The notes below the pieces were generated by a model that had not been told where the DNA came from, did not search any database, and saw only the letters and a list, made by a program, of their open reading frames with translations. Positions 23,900-33,582 of a DNA stretch of 64,000 bases are shown here, piece by piece. The translations under genes and the position numbers were made by a program. The stretch is from Allium sativum (taxonomy: Eukaryota > Streptophyta > Magnoliopsida > Asparagales > Amaryllidaceae): contig CM060922.1 of NCBI GenBank assembly GCA_030737875.1, positions 233,844,335 to 233,908,334 on the forward strand. Direction: 5' to 3'. Numbering within the stretch: the stretch's first letter is position 1; each line of letters starts with the position of its first letter.

Positions 23900-24880
23900 G
23901 TGATGGCCTCAGGGATAAGACTGGGGTGTATATTCGCCATGTACTGGTAATACCAGAATAGGAGAGCATACCACATGCCGTACAACTGCTTGGAGAACTG
24001 TACAGTGAATATCCAAAGCTACATACAAATATCCCAATATCTTTGTACCCTAACCAAACATATGAAGCTGCTCAATGTCTACAAGGCTAGCAAAACAATC
24101 AAGTCTAATAGTCCTCTTGTTGTTGCTAAAAAAGATGGCACCAAAAAGGTATGATAAAAAAGCCCTAATAACAAGAGTGTGCATATCCTGAGTGATCCTA
24201 TGGGCATCTATATATTCCTACAGAGTAGGTAGGGTAACAACACCTGAAACAATGGACGGAGGGTCTAAACCTGGTAACTGATCTAAAAACCTAACAACCT
24301 CCTCAAATGAACCATCAAAGGAGATGGGGACATGGTCTGGACGACCTACCTTAATGCCCGTGGGCATGTGAAAATCTAAAGGTGTAAGCCTTAATTTATA
24401 ATCAACGAGGTGAAAAGTGTGTGTACTAGGCCACCATCGCTCAGTAAGAGCCTCAACTAAGCATCGGTCAACATGTGCAAACCTAGGTAGGTCTTAAAAG
24501 GGCCCAAATGGTGTCGCACGAAGCCTAACCGATATCGGCTCAGGTAACTGATCAAAATGTGTCATACAACGTGCCCAACTACCTTGCATAACAATATGTC
24601 GAACCTAAACATATGATTATTTATTGTAAACATAAACTATAAAATTACACTCGTGTATAGTAAAACGGTTCCTGGTCTACTGATTGAAAATAAAATATTA
24701 TACCTGAGGCATTGCAACAGAAATAGACACTTGATGTACGATAGTCTCCGGTAGGTCATGCAATACTCGTAGAATGTCTGCATTCACCGTGGGATCTGGC
24801 GGAACATGTGCTGGTCCGACATTTGGATCTGTCGGAGGATGAATGATCCGTCTACCAGTCTTGACTTGACGTGGAGGCAT
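23900..24880 (-). pseudogene. Plant mobile domain (PMD) protein remnant, T1 copy
   Basis: The gene starts on the minus strand at 24880 (MPPRQVKTGRR). Exon 1 ends at 24704 in a CAG|GTATAAT donor. A 99-base intron (24605-24703) ends TTTAG, and exon 2 continues from 24604. Exon 2 reads MTHFDQLPEPISVRLRATP, then RCLVEALTERWWPSTHTFHL, then LTPLDF, which is the N-terminal signature of the PMD family found in MAIN-type plant proteins and in many transposons. Further along is the conserved ILGYLYVALD-like block. Stops (for example within DLPRF) and frame breaks inactivate it. It lies tail to tail with the Myb/SANT pseudogene. The molecular role of PMD in transposons is not established. Confidence 0.65.
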
Positions 24881-24974
24881 ATGGACGTAGAAACTAAAAT
24901 AAAAAAAATTAAAAATGAAAATTAACGTCGGTGTGAAATGGAAAATGAGGCCATTTTGCGCCTAATATAGGTGG

Positions 24975-25130
24975 AATTTCCAGGCGCTTATTCAACAAAC
25001 ACCTGATGTGTAGGGGCTTGTTGAACAAACACGCGTTTTTATAATAGGAGGCCAGTTTTAAAAAATTCAAGGCGCTTGTTCACCAAACGCTAAAATCCAG
25101 GTGTTTGTTGAACAAGCACCCAGAATCAAA
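24975..25130. repeat. Right subterminal repeat cluster of T1
   Basis: Four motif copies: near 24989 (GCGCTTATTCAACAAACACC), 25017, 25080 and 25108. Some are in inverted orientation relative to the left cluster, as expected for a transposon with matching ends. Confidence 0.6.
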
Positions 25131-25214
25131 AACTGTTGGACTCCACGGCTTTTCAGAGTGTGGAAATTCGAATATCGGATTTCCACACCTCGGAACAGTT
25201 GGAGATGCTCTAAA

Positions 25215-26968
25215 ATAATTAAAAATAATGACTATTTTTAAGGAAAAATTGTTACTATGAAATTCGGGCTTCCCATCTCTCTTGATTCCAGCTCTTCTAT
25301 GTTCAATTTTAGTCCAAAATATTTTTTTAATAGGCAGGTCTCTGGTTATATGCTAAGTAAAACAACTATCAATCTCTGTTTTTATCCATTTTAATCGCTG
25401 AAGCTGCAACCTACCTATGTTCTTTCTACCCCATAACTATATTGTTTTTCGTGGTTCTTTGGTTTGTTGTTTTTTTACTACTATATGATAGCTGGTGTCT
25501 ATGCTGTGTTAGGTTTGCAGTTCATCCGTATTTTTGGTTATTGCGATCTGTCATGGCGGTTCTTCTTATGACATCTTTGTTGTTGCAGTTTCATGATTTC
25601 TAGCTACAAGTTCTGCTTCGGGTTTGCTTCTTACTGCGCTATCATGTTGTATTACTTCCCCTGCTTATTGGTTTTAGGGTTTCTGTCATCATAGATGTTC
25701 TCCACTCTCTATTCACCATTTCACCTATTTTCAGATCAATTTTTTTATTTATGTTTTTCACTTTCCTCATCATATTAAACAAATGATTAGAAATGTGGTA
25801 GAAATAAGACGAACACATCAATATGTGTATATGTTTTCATGTGAACAGAATTCCAAATTTTGATGGAAACATTGAAGAAGAATCAAAATAATATTTTCAA
25901 AAGAAATATAATATTTTTTAGGAACACAATGAATGCAAGTCAAAATCTAGTAGGACATCTTGTTCTAAATCACAAAATACCGAAATATAAATCATAAGCA
26001 CTTCGTCTTATATTATCTAAAAAAAGTATTATGTATAATTATTTTTATTTGCATCTTGCAATCTTAAAATAGAGATTGTTCAGTTGTAATGACATATATA
26101 AGTTAAAATCTCTTGTACTTCAACAAAAACATAGCAAACAAATCCATCTGCTTACAAAAATGTTGTTGATCAAATAAAGCTTAGATCTAGTTTTAAAACT
26201 TAATGTTTGTAATGAGAGTTAAAGAAGAGTTAACATGCAAAAGAGAACAATGAAATTATGTAGTATAATGGTTGAATGGGTTTTCAAATTTTATTAAATT
26301 ACTGAATATTATAGGTATAGGGACATATGGTTTAAAGCATATATAACTTTGATAGAATAAAGCATATGTCTTTGCACTTCGACAAAGGCTGCATAAAAGG
26401 TTTTAGGTCTTTGCTCGAAAATTCAGTCTTTTACCATTATATTACTGATTTACATGATAGCTCAATTCTCATGTGAATTAACAAATCGTTTTCAATTAGC
26501 TTGTACTCGTTATCTAGTATGTATCGATGCATAATTCCTCTCTCTCTACTCTTTTCATATAAACCATACAAGTGTTAAAAATTTCTCTAACTCTTCTCAG
26601 TTAAAACAATAACTACTTGGAAGACATTTTTCCAAACTTCTTTTTCTCAATCCTTGCATATTACTTTATAAATTCTTAGTATTGAAAATTTCTTACTTTT
26701 ACTTCTTAATTTCTTTTTAATTCTCTCTATAATTACTATTCAAGTTTTATGGTCTAATTGCAAAAATAATTCCTCTAGGCTATACCTAGTGTTTCAAGCA
26801 CACTACTGGAATCTCTCACTCCCATTAGCTTTATCACCATGCTAATTGTCATCTACTATGCACTACAAGTTTAGTTTGGTTTTCTCTCTCTTTTTTTCAA
26901 ATGTTTAATCATCTGTCTAAACCATCTTTAATTATCTAAAATTTATCTTCTCAAACCTTGTTTTTGTT
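25215..26968. repeat. Spacer S2
   Basis: A 1.75-kb AT-rich spacer between T1 and T2, matching S1 and S3. No gene recognised. GCACTACAAG near 26858 resembles a CACTA end, but no matching second end is present. Confidence 0.75.
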
Positions 26969-27228
26969 TCCAACAGAGGTTGGATAATTCGCACAGTGTG
27001 GATTTCGGGGGGAAAAGGTTCGGAATGTGTGAACTGCCAAAGCGCTTGTTGAATAAATGCTTGGTATGAGATGGTTGTTGAACATGCACCTAGATTCTGG
27101 CGGTTGTTGAACACGCACCTAGAATCCAACGGCTTTATTATTCGTAGCCGCTTTTGAACAGACGCTTGGACAACAACTGCTATATTTCCAACGACATAAA
27201 TTTGTAATGGCTATAATCCAAAACCTCC

Positions 27229-27236
27229 TATAAATA
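27229..27236 (+). promoter_or_regulatory. TATA box of the Myb/SANT pseudogene (T2)
   Basis: TATAAATA, 64 bases before the start region at 27300, matching 21810 in T1. Confidence 0.6.
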
Positions 27237-27299
27237 TACCACTCCTCTGTTATCCACAACAACAAATCTTTAACCACAAATCTAAAAATGTAAACTAAA

Positions 27300-28297
27300 A
27301 TGATAGGTGATTTTGATGTCGATGCAGCAAGAATCATCTTCGAATCTTTTGATTTACAAGATCTTAGAGAACCGATTGGAGGAATGGTAACAACTGCAAG
27401 TTGGTGTGCTACGAAAGACTATGATCTTTTCTACATCTATTGCTCACTTTCTCTAGATCTTGTTCGTGGTGCCGATCAAAGTGGAGAAATATTTTGGGGC
27501 CGAATCACTAATGCATACAATAGTAAGAACATGGATCGAAATAGAATTTTTGCTTCCATCAAAGGTCGTTATTGTAAAATTAATTGTCAAACCTAATGTT
27601 TTGATTCATAGATGTTCAAACTGAAGCAGAGTAATCCAAGCGGTTTTGGTAGTGATACTCATATGGTGATAATTATTTACTATTTATTTGTGCACTATAA
27701 TTCATATAGGTGTATTAAAAGTTGCATATTTTTAATGTAGAGACTTGCCGCAAACAAGTTATTCAAACAAATCTATAAACCAGATAGCAAACAAGGACCT
27801 CATTTCTACCAGTTCATGCATGTGTATGACCTCCTAGTTAATCACGTGAAATGGAAATCATCACTTCAAAAAAACAGCCCAAGATGTCCAATATAGTAGT
27901 AGTCATGGGAAAGCTCCTAGATTTGGAGACAGTTCAATCCCGAGAGATTGCAGGACAGTTATGTTTTCGGATCAGAAGAAGACCCAAACACTAATGATGA
28001 TCGATATGTTAGGCCCGAAGGTGGCAAGGAAAAAGATTGTTGCAGGAGCAAATGAGTGCGAAATTAGAAAACTTTTGAAGGAGTCTAACGATATGTATTC
28101 GAGCGCACCCGAGAGCAGATCAAATCATCACTAAGAAAGGTTTGATGCAATTCATCAACTAGTTGAGGTTATGCAACGAAAAGAGCATGATGCAGTCATG
28201 TTTATGGATACTTCGCAAATGGATGATCTGCAACGCGAGTATATCGAGTCACGTGGATTAGAGGTTATGAGGCGAAGAAGAGAAGAAGGTTTTTGAG
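27300..28297 (+). pseudogene. Myb/SANT-like, NAM-associated-domain protein, T2 copy
   Basis: The first block (27300-27596, 98 residues) is open. It has the helix region of a SANT fold (WCATKDYDLFYIYCSLSL), then RGADQSGEIFWGRITNAYN and a final RYCKIN, matching the RW-xxI end of the family. NPSGFGSDTHM follows at about 27637 after a small frame break, then a likely intron, then KQGPHFYQFMHVYDLL near 27796 and LVNHVKWKSSL. The acidic EEDPN-like stretch and the EIRKLLKESNDMY coiled segment come later, and the tail is DDLQREYIESR. A one-base indel near 27875 shifts frame relative to T1. PIF/Harbinger ORF1 proteins of this type bind transposon ends and help transposase, but no partner transposase is visible here. 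Confidence 0.7.
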
Positions 28298-28454
28298 AGT
28301 AGATGAGTACATAATGTTCCTTTGGTTAAACTTTGGTTCGATACGGATGCGCCGATATGGTGTTATAGACTATTTGTGTTTGTACCATATGTATGGTTAA
28401 AAGTTAAGTTGTCTATGCACTGTATGTATCGTCAAAACTTAAGGTATCTATGTA

Positions 28455-29160
28455 TGGAAATCCATTTGTTCAGATTGAATTCAATTTAGTTTTATTTGAT
28501 TTAGGAAATCGTATTATTATTATAAAACGAATCCATAGCGACAATTTATAAATTTTAAATTGGCCGTACATTGCAAATTTGAACACGAAACCAGTATTTC
28601 TCAATGCCACTGCAAAGTTATAACTCTTCGGGTCCAAATGTGACTAGTTGCACATAGATCCAGTTTATATCAAACTCGGTATAGTCAATCGAACTTCAAT
28701 TCAGAAATCGATGAACACTATGCCGTTATAAGTTCATTTTCGAACCAATTAAAGGTCGCTATTAACGATAATAGACGAATCATTAAGCTTATGTAACGAT
28801 TAATTCATAATTGGAGTCAGCCAACGGTAACGTAAATAATGAATTGGTAACCTAGGCAATTTGGAATACTGTTTGTTCATTTTGAATCCAATTTATTTTT
28901 ATATGATTAAATTAATCGTATTATAATTTTAATATGAATCCATAGCGACTATTTATTAATTTTAATTCAGCCGTACATTGCAAATATTAACACGAAACCA
29001 GTATTTCTCAACGTCGTTGCAAAGTTTTGACTCTTAGGGTCCAAACGTGACTAGTTGCACTTAGATCGGGTTAATATAGAACCCAGTACAGTCAATCGAA
29101 CTTCAATTCGGTAATCAACGAACTATCGCGCCGTTACGAGCTCGTTTTCAAACCATTTAA
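28455..29160. repeat. Pair of 0.3-kb non-coding repeats in T2
   Basis: Two units (about 28455-28750 and 28860-29160) match the T1 pair at 23040-23760 block by block. Nothing coding is recognised here. Confidence 0.75.
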
Positions 29161-29289
29161 ATATGGACACATAATAATCCCCTCCCTCTTCCACATATTC
29201 ATCTGTGTGAACGCCTCCATAAGCTCATTATGCACACCCTACGGTTTCCGAGCTAGATGCATAGCTGAACCCCAACGGCGTAGTCTTAG

Positions 29290-30289
29290 AAAGTATATAT
29301 AAGGTGTATTGATGGCCTCAGGGATATGTCTAGGGGTGTATATTCGCCATGTGCTTGTAATACCAGAACAGGAGAATATACCACATGTCGTACAGCTGCT
29401 TGGAGCACTGTATGGTGTAAATATCCAAAGCTACATACAAATATCCCAATATCGTTGTACCCCAATCAAACGTATGCAACTGCTCAATGTCTACAAGGCT
29501 AGCCAAAAAACCGAGTCTAATAGTCCCCTTGTTGTTGCTAAAAATGATGGTGCCTAAAATGTATAATAAAAAGCCCTAATAAATGGAGTGTGCACATCCT
29601 GAGTGGTCATATGGGCAGCTATATAGTCCTGCAGAGTAGGTAGGGTTACAATACCTGAAACGACGGACTGAGGGTCTAAAATCAGTAACTGATCTAAAAA
29701 CCTATCAACCTCCTCAAATGAATCATCAAAGTGGCTGGAACGCGGTCTGGATGACCTCCTCAATGCCCATGAGCATGTAAAAATCTAAAGGTGTAAGCCC
29801 TATCTCATAATCGATGAAGTGAAAAGTTTGCGTACTGGGCCACCATCGCTCAATAAGAGCCTCAGCTAGGCATCGGTCAACATGAGCAAACGTAGATAGG
29901 TCTAAAAAGGGCCCAAATGGTGTCACACGAAGCCTAACTGATATTGGCTCAGGTAACTGATCAAAACGTGTCATACGACGTGCCTAACTACCTCGCATAT
30001 TAATATGCCGAACCTAAACATATGATTATTTATTGTAAACATAAACTATAAAATTACATTTGTGTTTAGTAAAACGGTTCCTGATCTACTGATTGAAAAT
30101 AAAATATTATACCTGAGGCATCGCAATAGCAACATACACTTAATGTATGATAGTCTCTGGCAGGTCATGCAATACTCGTAGACTATCTGTAGTTACCGTG
30201 GGATATGGTGGAACATGTGTTGGTCTGACATTTGGATCTATCAGAAGATGAATGACGCGTCTACCAGTCTTGACTTGACGTGGTGGCAT
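29290..30289 (-). pseudogene. Plant mobile domain (PMD) protein remnant, T2 copy
   Basis: Starts at 30289 on the minus strand (MPPRQVKTGRR). Exon 1 runs into a TAA where T1 is open, at the position of T1 VHQVS. The 99-base intron (30014-30112) has the same GT-AG ends as T1. Exon 2 keeps a long open stretch at 29726-29974: MTRFDQLPEPISVRLRVTP, then DRCLAEALIERWWPSTQTF, then LTPLDFYMLMGI. Then come RFLDQLLILDPQS and, in another frame, LHTFDWGTTILGYLYVALD and MWYILLFWYY, the second half of the PMD fold. The gene is dead through a stop and at least one frameshift, but the two copies decayed differently, so damage followed duplication. Confidence 0.65.
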
Positions 30290-30620
30290 ACGTATATAGA
30301 AACTGATAAAAAAAGATTAAAAATGAAAATTAACATCGGTGCGAAATGGAAAATGAAGCCATTTGCGCCCGATATTGGCAGAATTTCCAGGCGCTTGTTC
30401 AACAAACGCCTAATGTGTAGGCATTTGTTGAAAAAACACACACTTTTTTTAGTGGGAGGCCGATTTTAAAAAATTCAATGTGCTTGTTCAACAAACGCTA
30501 AAATCCAGGCGTTTGTTGAACAAGCGCCTGGACTCAAAAACTGTTGGACTCCCCGGCTTTTCGGAGAGCGGAAATTCGAATATCGAATTTCCAAACTCCG
30601 AAACAATTGGAGATGCTCTA

Positions 30621-32376
30621 AAATAGTTAAAAGTATAGACTATTTTTAAGGAAAAACAGTTTCTATGAAATTTGTGCTTCACAACTCTCTTGATTCCAAC
30701 TCTTCTATGTTCAATTTTAGTCTAGAATACGTTTTTCAATAGGCAAGTCTCTGATTATATGCTGAGTACAACAACTATGGATCTCTGTTTTTAGCTGTTT
30801 TAATCGCTGAAGCTGCAACCTACCTCTATTCTTTCTACCCCACTGCTATATTGTTTTTCGTGGTTCTTTGGTTGTTGTTTTTAGTGATGTATGATAGTTG
30901 GTGTCTATGCTGTGTTAGGTTTGCGGTTCACCCGTATTTTAGGTTATTGCGATCTGTCATGGCGGTTCTTCTCAGGACATTTTTGTTGTTGCAGTTGCAA
31001 GATTTCTAACTGCAAGTTTTGCTTCGGGTTTGCTTCTTACTGCACTATCATGTTGTATTACCACCCCTGCTTGTTGGTTTTAGGGTTCATGTCATCATAG
31101 ATGTTCTCCACTCTCTATTCACCATTTCACCTTTTTTAGATCAATTTTTTTATGTTTTTCACTTTCCTCATCATATTAAACAAACGATTAGAAATGTGGT
31201 AGAAATAAGACGAACACATCAATATGTGTGTATATGTGTGTGTGTGTATACATATATTAACATACTTGTTTTCTTGTGAATAGGATTCCAAATTTTGATT
31301 GAAACATTAAATTTTTTTAAAAGAAATATAATATTTTTTAGAAACATCATGCATGCAAGTCAAAATCTAGTAGGACATCTTATTTCTAAATCACAAAATA
31401 CCGAACTACAAATCGTAAGCACTTCGTCTTATATTATCTAAAAAAGTATTATATATAATTATTTTTATTTGCATTTTGCAATCTTAATATAGAGATTGGT
31501 CAGTTGTAATGACATATATAAGTTAAGAGCTCATGTACTTCACCATAAACATTGCAAACAAATCCAGCTGCTTACAAAAACGTTGTTGGTCAAATAAAGC
31601 TTAGATCAAGATTTTAAATCTTAATGTTTGCAAAGAGAGTTAAAGAAGAGTTAACAAGCAGAAGAGAACAATGAAATTATGTAGTATAATGGTTGAATGG
31701 GTTTCCAAATTTTATTAAATCACTTAATATTATAGCTACAGGGACATATGGTTTAAAGCATAGTGTAACATTGATAGAATAAAGCATATGTCTTTGCACT
31801 TTGACAAAGGCTGCATAATAGGTTTTAGGTCTTTTCTCGAAAATTCTGTCTTTACCATTATATTACTATTTTACATGAGAGCTCAATTCTCATGCGAATT
31901 AACAAATCATTTTCAATTAGCTTGTACTCGCTATCTAGTATGTATCTATTCTGAATTCCTCTCTCTACTCTTTTCATATAAACCGTACAAGTTTTAAATT
32001 TTTATTTAACTCTTCAATTAAAACAATAACTACTTGGAAGACATCTTTTCCAAAATTCTTTTTCTCAATCCTTGTATATTACTTTATAAATTCTAAATAT
32101 TGACAATTTCTTGCTTTTACTTATTAATTGCTCTCTTAATTCTTTCTACAATTACTACTCAAGGTTTATGGTCTAATCGCATATGAAAATAATTCCTTTA
32201 GCTATACCTAGTGTTTCAAGCACACTACTGGAATCACTCACCACCATTATCACCATGCTAATTCTCATCTACTATGCACTACAAGTTTAGTTTGGTTTCT
32301 TTCTCTCTTTTTTCAAAAGTTTAATCATTTGTCTAAACCATCTTTAATTATCTAAATTTTATCTTCTCAAAACCTT
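30621..32376. repeat. Spacer S3, last partial unit of the tandem array
   Basis: Matches S2 along its length. A (TG)n/(TA)n run at about 31224-31260 is private to this copy. Homology to S1 and S2 ends at AAAACCTT (about 32376), a few bases short of the T left end in the other copies. Confidence 0.75.
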
Positions 32377-33570
32377 TCTTAAAAGTTAAAAACTGGGGAA
32401 GATAGGATTGATTACTTCTGTTCGTTCACTATGGTTTTTCTTTTTCAAATAGTTATTCACTTTAACTCAGTTTGAGTTACTTATCTATTTTACTATACAA
32501 TTCCTTTTCAAGAGAAAATACCAAGATCGAGTTTCTATCAACCTTTCCCAAAGAGAAATTTTGTGATCTACGTGAAGTGACGAGAAAAGTTTATTTTATT
32601 TTTTGGATTTCTTGTTGAAATAGGTAGCGAAAAATATGGTGCTTCAGCTATATTTTGTATGCCTCTTTCGCTAGACCTTTCCTTGTTACTTTAACAAAGC
32701 ACGTTTACATACAACCTATCTTTCATGAAAACTCCTATATTTTCTTTCATACTAAACCCATCTTTCACTCTGTTCCAACTTCTTTCCAATTTGTTCAAAT
32801 AGAGTTTTCTAGAGTTACCTTTAAAATTCTAGCATCCTTTTCTGCTTATTTTGTCTATCCCTATACAATCACATATATGTATACGTATATTTTTCAAAAA
32901 AAAATTATTTCCTTTTCTTGAAAAAATATATATTTGAGTGCAATTCTCTATTTTTAAACTATTAATTTTTTAAAACTTATAAAGTTTTAAATTTAAAACT
33001 TGAAAACTCTCTCTAAAACTTTTTTAAAATTTTCTTAGTGGTTTAAATTTTTGGGGCTAGGCTCAAAGCGGTTTCTTAACCTCCATTTCTAAATCTTTAT
33101 ACCGAATAGCTTTCTCTGAGTCCAATTTCTTTTTACGTTAAGTCATCAAATATTATACAATTCTGAATTGAAATCTAGTACTAGCGTCATCAGTGCGCAA
33201 TACATACATACATATCCATACATATTCCTAATCTATTAGTTATCTTATGTTTCAACATGTACTCTATGACTCTATCGCCATACCCACTAATCTAAAATAC
33301 TACCAATTCCAAGATATCAACATATGGATTCTCCGTCTTATTTTAAATTTATTGTACATCTTATGCTAAAGCCACTCTAGATCCTACTACTCTTGGATTC
33401 TCAAAATGTTATCTTCGATGTACAACACTGTTACTGTTGTCTTTCCATATGTCATTTTTCTTTAAAAAGTTGGTTTTTCTACGAATTTAGGTACATATAA
33501 TATAAAATATATTTATATTTAAAAAATATAAATACGTTCACTCGCTATCAATTTAGAAATCCAAAACATA
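32377..33570. other. No recognised gene
   Basis: AT-rich unique sequence. The 88-residue ORF at 32655-32921 has no family features, and I see no repeat structure beyond short A/T runs. Confidence 0.5.
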
Positions 33571-33582
33571 TGCTCTGATACC
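33571..33582 (-). promoter_or_regulatory. Primer binding site of a minus-strand LTR element remnant
   Basis: GCTCTGATACCA is the exact reverse complement of TGGTATCAGAGC. The neighbouring bases, read on the minus strand (TTATATTTGG...AGAGCATATG), parallel the LTR-PBS junction at 960-983. This implies an LTR to the right of 33582 and an interior to the left, but neither is otherwise recognisable. Confidence 0.5.

Larger units (their letters stand above)
21550..25214. mobile_element. Putative DNA transposon T1 carrying Myb/SANT and PMD gene remnants
   Basis: The left end reads TCCAACAGAGGTTGG. The right end, read in reverse complement, is GAGCATCTCCAACTG, followed outside by TAA. The shared TCCAAC(A/T)G and GTGTGGA(T/A)(T/A)TC blocks suggest degenerate terminal inverted repeats. 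Both ends carry clusters of a palindromic motif of the type GCGCTTGTTGAACAAACGC (21622-21760 and 24975-25130). Inside are a plus-strand Myb/SANT pseudogene (21884-22863), a duplicated 0.3-kb non-coding repeat (23040-23760) and a minus-strand PMD pseudogene (23900-24880). No DDE transposase is visible. It could be a PIF/Harbinger relative (Myb ORF, possible 3-bp TAA target) or a gene-capturing MULE. Confidence 0.6.
26969..30620. mobile_element. Putative DNA transposon T2, second tandem copy
   Basis: Same architecture and orientation as T1. Its subterminal motifs are better preserved. At the right end GCGCTTGTTCAACAAACGC (30391-30409) and its exact reverse complement (30509-30527) face each other. 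The right terminus reads GGAGATGCTC followed by TAA. The Myb/SANT block at 27300-27596 is still open, but the PMD exon 1 has acquired a stop. Confidence 0.6.
20191..32376 (+). repeat. Direct tandem duplication, period about 5.41 kb (S1-T1-S2-T2-S3)
   Basis: Landmarks recur at constant spacing. CTTCGGGTTTGCTTCTTAC-like sequence occurs near 20201, 25618 and 31021. CCAACAGAGGTTGG occurs at 21551 and 26970. GGAGATGCTCTA occurs at 25201 and 30609. The spacers S are about 1.75 kb (S1 shortened on the left by the LARD-like insertion) and T is about 3.65 kb. All copies are in the same orientation. S3 ends at 32376 within a few bases of where T begins in the first two copies. Confidence 0.9.
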
